A DNA stretch of 21,926 bases from assembly GCA_034437215.1 (NCBI GenBank), contig DAOTVC010000138.1, positions 1-21,926 of the forward strand, written 5' to 3'. The notes beneath the pieces were generated by a model, which saw only the letters and a list, made by a program, of their open reading frames with translations, had not been told where the DNA came from and did no database searches. The translations under genes and the position numbers were made by a program. The DNA is from DAOTVC01 sp034437215. GTDB taxonomy: Bacteria > Chloroflexota > Anaerolineae > B4-G1 > SLSP01. This document shows positions 1-6,568 of this stretch, in pieces; position 1 is the stretch's first letter; each line of letters begins with the position of its first letter.

Positions 1-1
1 G

Positions 2-325
2 AGCCTGAGCGGGGAGGGGATCGAGGCGCGGGTGCTGGACATGCACACCATCAAGCCGCTGGACGCGGAGGCCATCGAGGCCGCCGCCCGGGAGACGGGC
101 GCCATCGTCACCGCCGAGGAGCATCTACTGCAGGGCGGGCTCGGGGCCGGCGTGGCGCGGGTAGTGGCGGAGCGCCATCCCGTGCCCATGGGTTTCGTTG
201 GCGTGGAGAACGCCTACGCCGAATCGGGGGAGCCCCAGGCGCTGCTGGAGAAGTACGGTCTGATGCCCGCGGACATCGTCGCCGCCGCCCAACGGGCGGT
301 GAAGGCCAAGGGGGGAAGGGAGTAG
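2..325 (+). CDS. Transketolase C-terminal domain (5' truncated by window edge)
   Basis: The reading frame is open from base 2 and ends at TAG 323-325; the true start lies upstream of the window. The visible 107 residues match the C-terminal domain of transketolase: the ARVLDMHTIKPLD strand, then EEHLLQGGLG, then ENAYAESGEP followed by LLEKYGL. In this family the C-terminal domain helps bind the sugar-phosphate substrate in the non-oxidative pentose phosphate pathway. The short LLEKYGL ending resembles the C-terminal subunit of split transketolases, but the upstream part cannot be seen, so a full-length enzyme is possible. 1-deoxyxylulose-5-phosphate synthase is a less likely relative. The stop codon falls inside the first unit of the RGGAGTA heptamer array. 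Confidence 0.88.
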   Translation, partial: SLSGEGIEARVLDMHTIKPLDAEAIEAAARETGAIVTAEEHLLQGGLGAGVARVVAERHPVPMGFVGVENAYAESGEPQALLEKYGLMPADIVAAAQRAVKAKGGRE

Positions 326-406
326 GGAGTAAGGAGTAAGGAGTAAGGAGTAAGGAGTAAGGAGTAAGGAGTAGGGAGTAAGGAGTAAGGAGTAAGGAGT
401 AAGGAG
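318..406. repeat. Exact heptamer tandem array (RGGAGTA)x12.7
   Basis: Twelve uninterrupted heptamers of AGGAGTA or GGGAGTA plus five bases fill 318-406. Only the first base of the unit varies (units at 318, 325 and 374 begin with G). The array starts inside the transketolase gene and provides its TAG stop. TAA or TAG recurs every 7 nt, so the array closes all three forward frames. Each unit also contains GGAG, a Shine-Dalgarno-like core. It is followed by a second, different heptamer array at 431. Confidence 0.95.
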
Positions 407-430
407 AGGGATACGAAGTACGCACCTCAC

Positions 431-484
431 ATCCAGCATCCAGCATCCAGCTTCCAGCATCCAGCATCCAGCATCCAGCATCCC
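431..484. repeat. Heptamer tandem array (ATCCAGC)x7.7
   Basis: Seven complete units ATCCAGC (one variant TTCCAGC at 452) plus a partial unit. The array ends 8 nt before the AAGGAGGT ribosome site (493-500) of the radical SAM gene. The reverse complement, GCTGGAT/GCTGGAA, is the unit of the larger array at 5501-5644, so the same repeat family is present twice in opposite orientation. The 24 nt between the two arrays here (407-430) show no repeat. Confidence 0.95.
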
Positions 485-503
485 GATTCCTTAAGGAGGT
501 CTT

Positions 504-1517
504 ATGATCGAAGCCAGACTCTACGAGAAGCTCGACGAGGAGCGCGTTCACTGTCACCTCTGCGCCCACGAGTGCCGCATTCAGGAGGGGCACCAGGGCG
601 TCTGCCAGGTGCGGGAGAACCGCGCGGGGACCCTCTACACCCTCGTCTACGGGCAGACCATCGCCCAGCACGTGGACCCCATCGAGAAGAAGCCTCTCTA
701 CCACTTCTACCCCGGTTCGTCGGCCTTCTCCATCGCCACGCCGGGCTGCAACTTCCGCTGCCGCTGGTGCCAGAACTGGTCCATCTCCCAGCTGCCCCGG
801 GAGAGGCGCTTCGTGGCGGGCCGGGCGAGCAAGCCCGAGGAGATCGTTGAGGCGGCGCAACGGGCCAACTGCACGAGCATCGCCTACACCTACACCGAAC
901 CCACCATCTTCTACGAGTACGCCTACGACGTCTCGGTCCTCGCCCGGGAGGCGGGGCTGAAGAACGTCTTCGTCACCAACGGCTTCATGACCGGGGAGAT
1001 GCTGGAGGCCTACGACCCCTACCTCGACGCTGCGAACGTGGACCTGAAGGCCTTCCGGGAGGAGACCTACCGGCGGTACGTGGGTGCCCGGCTGGCGCCC
1101 ATTCTCGAGGCCATGAAGAAGATGAAGGCGCTGGGCATCTGGCTGGAGGTGACGACGCTGATCATCCCCGGCATCAACGACGAGGACGCCGAGCTGCAGG
1201 ACGCGGCGAACTTCATCGCCGAGGAGCTGGGGGCGGAGACGCCCTGGCACCTGAGCCGCTTCACGCCCATGTACGAGATGAGCGACCGGCCGCCCACGCC
1301 CATCGCGACGCTGCGCCGCGCCGAGGAGATCGGCAAGGCCGCGGGTCTACACTACGTCTACGTGGGCAACATTGTGGGGGAGTCGAACACCGACTGCCAC
1401 AACTGTGGGGCGCTGCTCACCCGCCGCTCCGGCTTTCGCATCCTCTCCAACCGGATCACGGAGGAGGCGACCTGCTCCAACTGCGGGGCCGGGGTCGCCG
1501 GCGTGGGGATGGCGTAA
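504..1517 (+). CDS. AmmeMemoRadiSam-type radical SAM enzyme (pyruvate-formate-lyase-activase-like)
   Basis: Predicted 337-residue radical S-adenosylmethionine enzyme. The [4Fe-4S] motif CxxxCxxC is at C82, C86 and C89 (CNFRCRWCQNW), preceded by a cysteine-rich N-terminus (CHLCAHEC, then GVCQVREN near residues 13-36) typical of the PflA-like family known as the AmmeMemoRadiSam radical SAM protein. Two CxxC pairs (CHNCG and CSNCG) near the C-terminus could bind metal. The start is set by AAGGAGGT at 493-500, four bases from the ATG. The substrate of this family is not established. Its usual partners, Memo and AMMECR1-like proteins, are not in this window. LigA begins 17 nt downstream, so the two are probably co-transcribed. 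Confidence 0.88.
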   Translation: MIEARLYEKLDEERVHCHLCAHECRIQEGHQGVCQVRENRAGTLYTLVYGQTIAQHVDPIEKKPLYHFYPGSSAFSIATPGCNFRCRWCQNWSISQLPRERRFVAGRASKPEEIVEAAQRANCTSIAYTYTEPTIFYEYAYDVSVLAREAGLKNVFVTNGFMTGEMLEAYDPYLDAANVDLKAFREETYRRYVGARLAPILEAMKKMKALGIWLEVTTLIIPGINDEDAELQDAANFIAEELGAETPWHLSRFTPMYEMSDRPPTPIATLRRAEEIGKAAGLHYVYVGNIVGESNTDCHNCGALLTRRSGFRILSNRITEEATCSNCGAGVAGVGMA

Positions 1518-1534
1518 CGCCAAAAAGGAGAATT

Positions 1535-3598
1535 GTGGTTGAGAAGAGACCTCAAGTAGAACCTGAGTCGATAGAGAGCCTCGACACGGCGCGGGCCGCG
1601 GTCGAGGAGCTGCGGGAGGCCCTGCGCTACCACAACTATCGCTACTACGTCCTCGACGACCCCGTTATCTCCGATGCCGAGTACGATGCGCTCTTCGCGG
1701 ACCTGCAGGCCCTGGAGGAGAAGTTTCCCGAGCTGCAGAGCCCCGACTCGCCTACCCGGCAGGTGGGCGGCGAGCCGCGGGAGGAGCTGGGGCTGGCCGA
1801 GCACCCCCGGCCCATGCTCAGCCTGAAGACGGTCTACGAGGAGGCGGCGGTCCGCAACTTCGACGAGACCTGCAGGCAGGAGCTGGGCGAGGAGAGCGTG
1901 CTCTACGTCGCCGAGCCCAAGTACGACGGGCTGGCGGTGGAGCTCGTCTACGAGGAGGGGCGGCTGATCCAGGCTGCCACGCGGGGGGACGGGGAGATGG
2001 GCGAGGACGTCACGCCCAACGTGAAGGCCATCAACGAGGTACCTCTCGTCCTCCGCGAGGGGGAGGCGGGGGTGCCCGCACGCCTGGTGGTGCGGGGTGA
2101 GGTCTACATGCGCCAGGACGAGTTCGAAGCCCTGAACGAGCGGCGGCTGGAGGAGGGGGAGGAGCCCTTCGCCAACCCTCGCAACGCCGCGGCGGGCGCC
2201 GTCCGGCAGCTCGACCCCAAGGTCACCGCTCGGCGTCCGCTGCACATCTTCCTCTACCAGGTGCCCATCGTCGAGGGGCGCGACTTCGAGACCCAGTGGG
2301 ACGTACTGCAGGCGCTGCCCGAGTGGGGGCTGCGGGTCAACCTCGAGCGGACCCGCCGGTGTGAGGGAGTGGAGGCGCTCCTGGATTACCACGAGGCGCT
2401 GGGCGACCTGCGGGAGACGCTGCCCTACGAGATCGACGGCGTGGTCTTCAAGGTGAACGACCTGGAGGCGCAGGAGGCGCTGGGCGTGCGCAGCCGCGAT
2501 CCCCGCTGGGCGTTGGCCTACAAGTTCGAGCCCCGGCGGGCCACGACGACGATCGAGGAGATCCGGGTGCAGGTGGGGCGCACCGGGAAGCTGACCCCCG
2601 TGGCGCATCTGGAGCCCGTCCAGCTGAGTGGCGTGGAGGTGCAGCGGGTCTCCCTCCACAACCAGAGCGAGATCGAGAAGAAGGACGTGCGCATCGGCGA
2701 TACCGTCGTCGTGAAGCGGGCGGGCGACGTCATCCCGCAGGTGATCAAGGTGGTCAAGGAGGAGCGTGACGGCTCCGAGGAGCCCTTCCACATGCCCGAG
2801 ACGTGCCCCGTCTGCGGCACCGAGGTGGTGATGAGCGAGGACAAGCAGTTGACCCGCTGCCCCAACGCTAACTGCCCGGCCCAGGTGCGGGAGCGGCTGA
2901 CCCACTTTGCGGATCGGGAGGCCATGGACATCGAGGGGCTGGGGGAGAAGATGGCGGAGAAGCTGATCGCGGGGGAGCACGTGGAACGCCTCTCCGATCT
3001 CTACGGGCTGACCCAGAAGGAGCTGCTGGCGCTCGAGGGCTTCGCCGAGACCTCCGCCCAGAATCTGCTCGACGAGATCGAGGCGAGCAAAGAGACGACG
3101 CTGGCGCGCTTCCTCTACGCCCTGGGGATCTTCCGCGTGGGTCAGCACGTCGCCCGGGTGGTGGCGCAGCACTTCGCGACGCTGGACGACCTGCGGGCAG
3201 CGGGGAGGGAGGATCTGAAGGCCATCGAGGGGATCGGACCGGAGGTGGCGGAGAGCATCGTCTCCTTTTTCGAGCGGGAGGAGAACCGGGAGATGCTCGC
3301 GGAGATGCGCGAGGCGGGGTTGACGTTGGATAATCCCCTCGCCAAGGAGGGGGCGCAGCCGCTGGAGGGGCTGACCTTCGTCTTCACCGGCAGCCTCGAC
3401 CGCTGGACGCGGGACGAGGTGCAGCGCTACGTCGAGCGCCTGGGGGGGCGAGCGACGACGAGCGTCAGCGGCAATACCGACTACCTCGTCCGGGGGCCCG
3501 GCGCCGGCTCAAAGGTGGACGAGGCGCGGGACGAGGGCGTCCCCATCATGGACGAGGAGGAGTTCGTCAATTTCGTGGAGGAGCGGCAAAGTTCGTAG
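1535..3598 (+). CDS. ligA: NAD+-dependent DNA ligase LigA
   Basis: A full-length 687-residue LigA that seals nicks during replication and repair using NAD+. In order: N-terminal Ia domain with YHNYRYYVLDDP and SDAEYD (residues 32-51), adenylation domain with the KYDG motif (adenylated lysine K129) and TRGDGEMGEDVT, OB fold, a Cys4 zinc finger (CPVC, then CPNANC), helix-hairpin-helix repeats and a C-terminal BRCT domain (from about TFVFTGSLDRW). All expected motifs are intact. Start is GTG 1535, four bases after AAAAAGGAG; no better in-frame start is near. The last codons and the TAG stop (3596-3598) coincide with the first bases (GTTCGTAG) of the 84-nt repeat array. Confidence 0.97.
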   Translation: MVEKRPQVEPESIESLDTARAAVEELREALRYHNYRYYVLDDPVISDAEYDALFADLQALEEKFPELQSPDSPTRQVGGEPREELGLAEHPRPMLSLKTVYEEAAVRNFDETCRQELGEESVLYVAEPKYDGLAVELVYEEGRLIQAATRGDGEMGEDVTPNVKAINEVPLVLREGEAGVPARLVVRGEVYMRQDEFEALNERRLEEGEEPFANPRNAAAGAVRQLDPKVTARRPLHIFLYQVPIVEGRDFETQWDVLQALPEWGLRVNLERTRRCEGVEALLDYHEALGDLRETLPYEIDGVVFKVNDLEAQEALGVRSRDPRWALAYKFEPRRATTTIEEIRVQVGRTGKLTPVAHLEPVQLSGVEVQRVSLHNQSEIEKKDVRIGDTVVVKRAGDVIPQVIKVVKEERDGSEEPFHMPETCPVCGTEVVMSEDKQLTRCPNANCPAQVRERLTHFADREAMDIEGLGEKMAEKLIAGEHVERLSDLYGLTQKELLALEGFAETSAQNLLDEIEASKETTLARFLYALGIFRVGQHVARVVAQHFATLDDLRAAGREDLKAIEGIGPEVAESIVSFFEREENREMLAEMREAGLTLDNPLAKEGAQPLEGLTFVFTGSLDRWTRDEVQRYVERLGGRATTSVSGNTDYLVRGPGAGSKVDEARDEGVPIMDEEEFVNFVEERQSS

Positions 3599-3876
3599 CC
3601 GGCGACGCAGCGTTAGCAGCCTGCCCCGAGTCTGTCGAGGGGGAGTCGCGTGGGACGGCACTTCGGCTGGCGCCTGCGTGCCTTACTACGAGCATTGGGT
3701 TCGTAGTCAGCGACGCAGCGATAGCGGAGTCGCGTAGGACGGCACTTCGGCTGGCGCCTGCGTGCCTTACTACGAGCATCAGGTTCGTAGTCAGCGACGC
3801 AGCGATAGCGGAGTCGCGTAGGACGGCACTTCGGCTGGCGCCTGCGTGCCTGCTTGAACTACCAACTGGGTTCGTA
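3591..3876. repeat. Tandem array of a structured 84-nt repeat (3 copies plus a stub)
   Basis: The unit begins GTTCGTAG. Copies start at 3591, 3699 and 3783, and a stub GTTCGTA is at 3870. Copies 2 and 3 have an 84-nt period and are identical over their first 68 nt. Copy 1 is diverged and carries about 24 extra bases near 3620-3643. Each unit can fold into GCGAC/GTCGC (3710-3714 with 3729-3733 in copy 2) and GGCAC/GTGCC (3741-3745 with 3762-3766). The junction between copies pairs ACTACGA (3769-3775) with TCGTAGT (3785-3791). The array, with the octamer array after it, fills the only gap here above 300 nt (3599-3922). Confidence 0.92.
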
Positions 3877-3878
3877 TT

Positions 3879-3909
3879 GACTGATGACTAACCGACTATC
3901 TGACTATTT
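3879..3909 (+). repeat. Degenerate GACTNNNN octamer array abutting a Shine-Dalgarno
   Basis: Units beginning GACT occur at 3879 (7 nt), 3886, 3894 and 3902 (8 nt each): GACTGAT, GACTAACC, GACTATCT, GACTATTT. The last is followed immediately by GAAGGAGG, the ribosome site of the CYTH-like gene. Similar arrays precede the genes at 7392 and 11456. Confidence 0.75.
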
Positions 3910-3910
3910 G

Positions 3911-3917
3911 AAGGAGG
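3911..3917 (+). promoter_or_regulatory. Ribosome binding site deciding the start of the 3923 gene
   Basis: AAGGAGG lies five bases upstream of ATG 3923. An earlier in-frame ATG at 3884 sits inside the GACT octamer array and has no ribosome site, so ATG 3923 is preferred. Confidence 0.8.
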
Positions 3918-3922
3918 GCCCT

Positions 3923-4537
3923 ATGGACGAGATCGTACCTCGTTACGAGTACCGGGCTTTCGCCCCGAACTTCGGCCCCGTCGCCGCCCGGGTGCGGGGA
4001 GGGGCGCCGGCGGAGGACATCCGCGAGAGCGTGGACACCTACATCATCTCCGGTGAGAGCGAGGAGTCCAACATGAAGATCCGCGGCGGAAAGATCGACA
4101 TCAAGGCACTCGTGCAGCGGGACCGGGGGTTGGAGCAGTGGAAGCCCCGGCTGAAGGACGAGTTCCCGCTCGCGGTGGGGCGGATTCGCGAGGAGATCTT
4201 CGAGGGGTGGGGCGGTATCTGGGTGCCCGACTTCCGACGGGTGGAGTACACCGAGGAGCAGCTGATCGAGGAGATCATCCGCCCTCACTCGGCGCTCTAC
4301 GTCGCCGTGGTCCACAAATTGCGCCTGGGCTACACCGTCAACGGCTGCATGGCGGAGATCGACCAGCTGCGGATCAACGGTGCGGCCCTGCGCTCCATCG
4401 CCATCGAGGGGGAGGACCCCGACGCAGTGTTGGAGGCTATCGCGCAGGTGGGGCTGGATCAGTACGAGAACACGAACTACGTCGTTGCCGTTCAGCGCGT
4501 GCTGGGGGTCGTGCAGCTCCCCGAGGCGTGGGTCTGA
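3923..4537 (+). CDS. Divergent CYTH-superfamily-like protein, function unknown
   Basis: A 204-residue predicted soluble protein with no signal peptide or membrane segment. I do not recognise it by name. Its layout follows the CYTH (triphosphate tunnel) fold: an N-terminal charged strand with alternating residues (RYEYRAFAPNF), a strand pair NMKIRGGKIDIKALVQ then WKPRLKDEFPL that parallels the VRVRVKDDEGYLTIKG and EFEYTIP strands of the next gene, and a late section (KLRLGYTVNGCMAEIDQLRI, then SIAIEGEDPDAVLEAIAQVGL) like the acidic strands and helix of class IV adenylate cyclase/thiamine-triphosphatase relatives. The ExExK signature is not intact (EYR instead). It lies 78 nt before a genuine CYTH gene, which supports a paired function. 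The CYTH assignment is inference; a structure prediction would settle it. Confidence 0.55.
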   Translation: MDEIVPRYEYRAFAPNFGPVAARVRGGAPAEDIRESVDTYIISGESEESNMKIRGGKIDIKALVQRDRGLEQWKPRLKDEFPLAVGRIREEIFEGWGGIWVPDFRRVEYTEEQLIEEIIRPHSALYVAVVHKLRLGYTVNGCMAEIDQLRINGAALRSIAIEGEDPDAVLEAIAQVGLDQYENTNYVVAVQRVLGVVQLPEAWV

Positions 4538-4560
4538 GGGGTCAAGTCTGGGTTCCTAGT

Positions 4561-4576
4561 GCGCGCTTCAGCGCGC
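4561..4576 (+). other. GC-rich stem-loop between the two CYTH-type genes
   Basis: GCGCGC (4561-4566), loop TTCA, GCGCGC (4571-4576): a perfect 6-bp GC stem with a tetraloop in the 78-nt spacer before the CYTH gene. No T-tract follows, so it is not a standard terminator. It could act as an RNA-stability or REP-like element. Confidence 0.5.
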
Positions 4577-4615
4577 CTAACGACGATCGGTATTAGAGAG
4601 CGGAGAAGGAGAGTC

Positions 4616-5086
4616 ATGGGCACGGAGATCGAGCGCAAATTCCTGGTGGAGGAGGGGGCCTGGCAGGAGGCACCCCGCACCCGCTACCGGCAGGGGTACT
4701 TGAACACCGACAAGGAGCGGACGGTGCGGGTGCGCGTCAAGGACGACGAGGGTTATCTGACCATCAAGGGGCTCACGGTGGGCGCGACGCGGCTGGAGTT
4801 CGAGTACACCATCCCCGTGGACGACGCCGAGCAGATGTTGGACGAGCTCTGCGAGAAGCCGCTCATCGAGAAGTACCGCTACGAGGTCGAGAAGGGACGC
4901 CACACCTGGGAGGTCGACGAGTTCTTCGGGGCCAACGAGGGGCTGCTCCTCGCCGAGGTGGAGCTGGAGAGTGAGGAGGAGGAGATCGAAAAGCCCTCCT
5001 GGATCGGTGAGGAGGTGACGGGGGACCCCCGCTACTTCAACGCCAATCTCGTGGGGCACCCCTACTCCGAGTGGCGGGAGAGGTAG
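4616..5086 (+). CDS. CYTH domain protein (inorganic triphosphatase / adenylate-cyclase-like)
   Basis: A 156-residue single-domain CYTH protein. The diagnostic ExExK signature is at residues 4-8 (EIERK, then FLVEEGAW). It is followed by RYRQGYL, TVRVRVKDDEGYLTIKG and RLEFEYTIP, the alternating charged strands that line the triphosphate tunnel, and later by RYEVEKGRHTWEVDEF and LLLAEVELES. Bacterial proteins of this size are mostly metal-dependent tripolyphosphatases of the CthTTM/NeuTTM type, a likely role but not proved here. Start ATG 4616 follows GGAGAAGGAGA and places EIERK at the N-terminus as in relatives. ArfB starts 3 nt downstream, suggesting co-translation. Confidence 0.87.
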   Translation: MGTEIERKFLVEEGAWQEAPRTRYRQGYLNTDKERTVRVRVKDDEGYLTIKGLTVGATRLEFEYTIPVDDAEQMLDELCEKPLIEKYRYEVEKGRHTWEVDEFFGANEGLLLAEVELESEEEEIEKPSWIGEEVTGDPRYFNANLVGHPYSEWRER

Positions 5087-5089
5087 GGC

Positions 5090-5497
5090 GTGAGCAAGAT
5101 CCGCATTCCGGAGAGCGAGCTGGAGTTCGACTTTGTCCGTGCCTCGGGGCCCGGCGGTCAGCACGTGAACAAGGCCTCGACGGCGGTGCAGCTGCGTTTC
5201 GACGTGGCGCACTCTCCCTCTCTGCCCGAATCCGTCCGGCGGCGGCTGCTGCAGATGGGCGGGCAGCGGATCACCGACGAGGGGGTGCTCATCATCGACG
5301 CGCGAGAGCACCGCTCGCAGGCGCGCAACCGCGAGGCGGCGCTGCGGCGTTTCATGGAGGTGATCCAGGAAGCTGCTCGAAAGCCGAAGCGGCGCGTCAA
5401 GACGCGGGTGCCTTCGGGAGCCAAGCGGCGTCGCCTGGAGAACAAACAGCGGCGCAGCGAGAAGAAGCGCCTGCGTAAGTCGCCCCGCCGTTGGTGA
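5090..5497 (+). CDS. arfB: Alternative ribosome-rescue factor ArfB (YaeJ/ICT1-type peptidyl-tRNA hydrolase)
   Basis: A 135-residue protein with a release-factor catalytic domain and a basic tail. The GGQ motif that hydrolyses peptidyl-tRNA is at residues 22-24 (SGPGGQHVNKASTAV), followed by VQLRF and the HRSQARNREAAL segment common to YaeJ proteins. The last 40 residues are rich in Lys and Arg (KRRVKTRVPSGAKRRRLENK), the tail that in this family enters the empty mRNA channel of stalled ribosomes. No codon-recognition domain is present, which separates it from RF1/RF2. The start is GTG 5090, 3 nt after the CYTH stop, with only a weak ribosome site (GGAGAGG overlapping that gene's end). Length fits the family. 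Confidence 0.93.
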   Translation: MSKIRIPESELEFDFVRASGPGGQHVNKASTAVQLRFDVAHSPSLPESVRRRLLQMGGQRITDEGVLIIDAREHRSQARNREAALRRFMEVIQEAARKPKRRVKTRVPSGAKRRRLENKQRRSEKKRLRKSPRRW

Positions 5498-5500
5498 GAG

Positions 5501-5644
5501 GCTGGATGCTGGATGCTGGATACTGGAAGCTGGAAACTGGAAGCTGGGAACTGGAAGCTGGAAACTGGAAACTGGAAGCTGGGAAGCTGGAAGCTGGAAG
5601 CTGGAAACTGGATGCTGGATGCTGGAAACTAGAAACTGGATGCT
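5501..5644. repeat. Heptamer tandem array (RCTGGAW) with 20 units
   Basis: Twenty heptamers of GCTGGAT, GCTGGAA or ACTGGAA, with variants GCTGGGA (5543, 5578) and ACTAGAA (5628), run from 5501 to 5641, followed by GCT. The register slips once, by a single A at 5585. Almost the whole ArfB-dehydrogenase spacer (5498-5671) is this array. It is the reverse complement of the ATCCAGC array at 431-484. Apart from ACTAGAA it lacks stop codons, so it stays open in all forward frames, but the repeated peptide is not credible as a protein. Confidence 0.95.
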
Positions 5645-5671
5645 TACTTCGTTCGAAAGGAGTTCAATTGC

Positions 5672-6568
5672 ATGAAGAAGTTAGCGTATCTCGGTCTGGG
5701 GGTCATGGGCAGCGGGATGGCAGGCCGTCTCCTGGAGGCCGGCTATCCGGTCACCGTGTGGAACCGGACGCCGGAGAAGGCCCAACCCCTGGTGGAGCAG
5801 GGCGCGACTCAGGTGGGGACGCCCGCCGAGGCGGTCGCTGAAGCCGAGGTCATTCTCTACTGCCTCGCCGACGATGCCGCCGTCGAGGCAGTGGTCTACG
5901 GTGAGGAGGGCATTTTGAAGGGGGGCCACCGGGGCCAGATCGCCGTCGACATGAGCACCGTCTACCCGGAGACCAGCCGGAAGGAGTCGAAGGCCTACGC
6001 GGAGAAGGGGATCGACTTCCTCGACGCGCCCGTCTTCGGCAGCCGGGGGGAGGCGAACAGTGGCGGGCTCTGGATCGTCGTGGGGGGCGAGCGCGACGTC
6101 CTGGAGAGTGTGCGGCCCATCCTCGACCCCCTGAGCGCTACCATCCATTACATGGGCGGGACGGGCAGGGGGACCTCGATGAAGCTCGTCGGCAATCTCA
6201 TCGTGGCTTTGCAGCTGGAGGCGCTCGGTGAGTCGCTGGTTCTGGCGACGAAGGCGGGGCTCAACCCCACCGACGTTCTCGACGTCCTGCACGTCACCGA
6301 CTTCCGCTCCCCCATCTTCGACGGGGTGGGCGAGAGCCTGGTCGAGCGGGACTTCAGCACCGATTTTGCGCTGCGGCACATGCTCAAGGATGCCAATCTC
6401 ATCGCCCGGTTGGCGGAGGAGCTGCAGACACCCCTTCCCGCAGGGGCCGTCGTGCGAGAGATGTTGAAGGCGGCGGTCAACGAGGGGTGGGAGGATCAGA
6501 ACGCCTCCGCTCTCATCAAAGAGTTGGAGCGGATGGCGAAGACGACAGTGATAAGGAGGGAGACATGA
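5672..6568 (+). CDS. NAD(P)-dependent beta-hydroxyacid dehydrogenase family oxidoreductase (GLYR1/HIBADH-like)
   Basis: A 298-residue enzyme. The Rossmann dinucleotide motif GLGVMGSGMAGRLLEAGY is at residues 8-25, followed by NRTPEK, an Asn-Arg-Thr pattern usual in NADP-preferring members. The substrate loop DAPVFGSRGEANSGGL (118-133) resembles glyoxylate/succinic-semialdehyde reductases more than tartronate-semialdehyde reductase, which has DAPVSGG. The catalytic segment GTGRGTSMKLVGN carries the predicted catalytic Lys K171 and Asn N175. The C-terminal all-alpha domain with FALRHMLKDANLI is complete. ATG 5672 follows GAAAGGAG. The stop overlaps the next gene's ATG (ATGA, 6565-6568), so the two are translationally coupled. 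The substrate cannot be read from sequence. Confidence 0.92.
   Translation: MKKLAYLGLGVMGSGMAGRLLEAGYPVTVWNRTPEKAQPLVEQGATQVGTPAEAVAEAEVILYCLADDAAVEAVVYGEEGILKGGHRGQIAVDMSTVYPETSRKESKAYAEKGIDFLDAPVFGSRGEANSGGLWIVVGGERDVLESVRPILDPLSATIHYMGGTGRGTSMKLVGNLIVALQLEALGESLVLATKAGLNPTDVLDVLHVTDFRSPIFDGVGESLVERDFSTDFALRHMLKDANLIARLAEELQTPLPAGAVVREMLKAAVNEGWEDQNASALIKELERMAKTTVIRRET

Noticed and set aside
318..484. CRISPR array
   Set aside because: Units are 7 nt with no spacers; no cas genes are present.
1358..3172. 604-residue open frame antisense to ligA, and similar long antisense frames elsewhere (for example 16459-18726)
   Set aside because: High GC content keeps antisense frames open. The sense strands encode complete conserved proteins and the antisense products match no family I recognise.
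3567..3779. Minus-strand open frame with a 28-residue repeated peptide (RHAGASRSAVLRDS)
   Set aside because: It exists only because the 84-nt repeat is a multiple of three. It has no ribosome site and overlaps ligA; the DNA repeat is the better explanation.
5491..5841. Forward open frame through the RCTGGAW heptamers (repeating W/L/E/A/G peptide)
   Set aside because: Low-complexity translation of a DNA repeat that continues out of frame into the dehydrogenase gene; no supported start.
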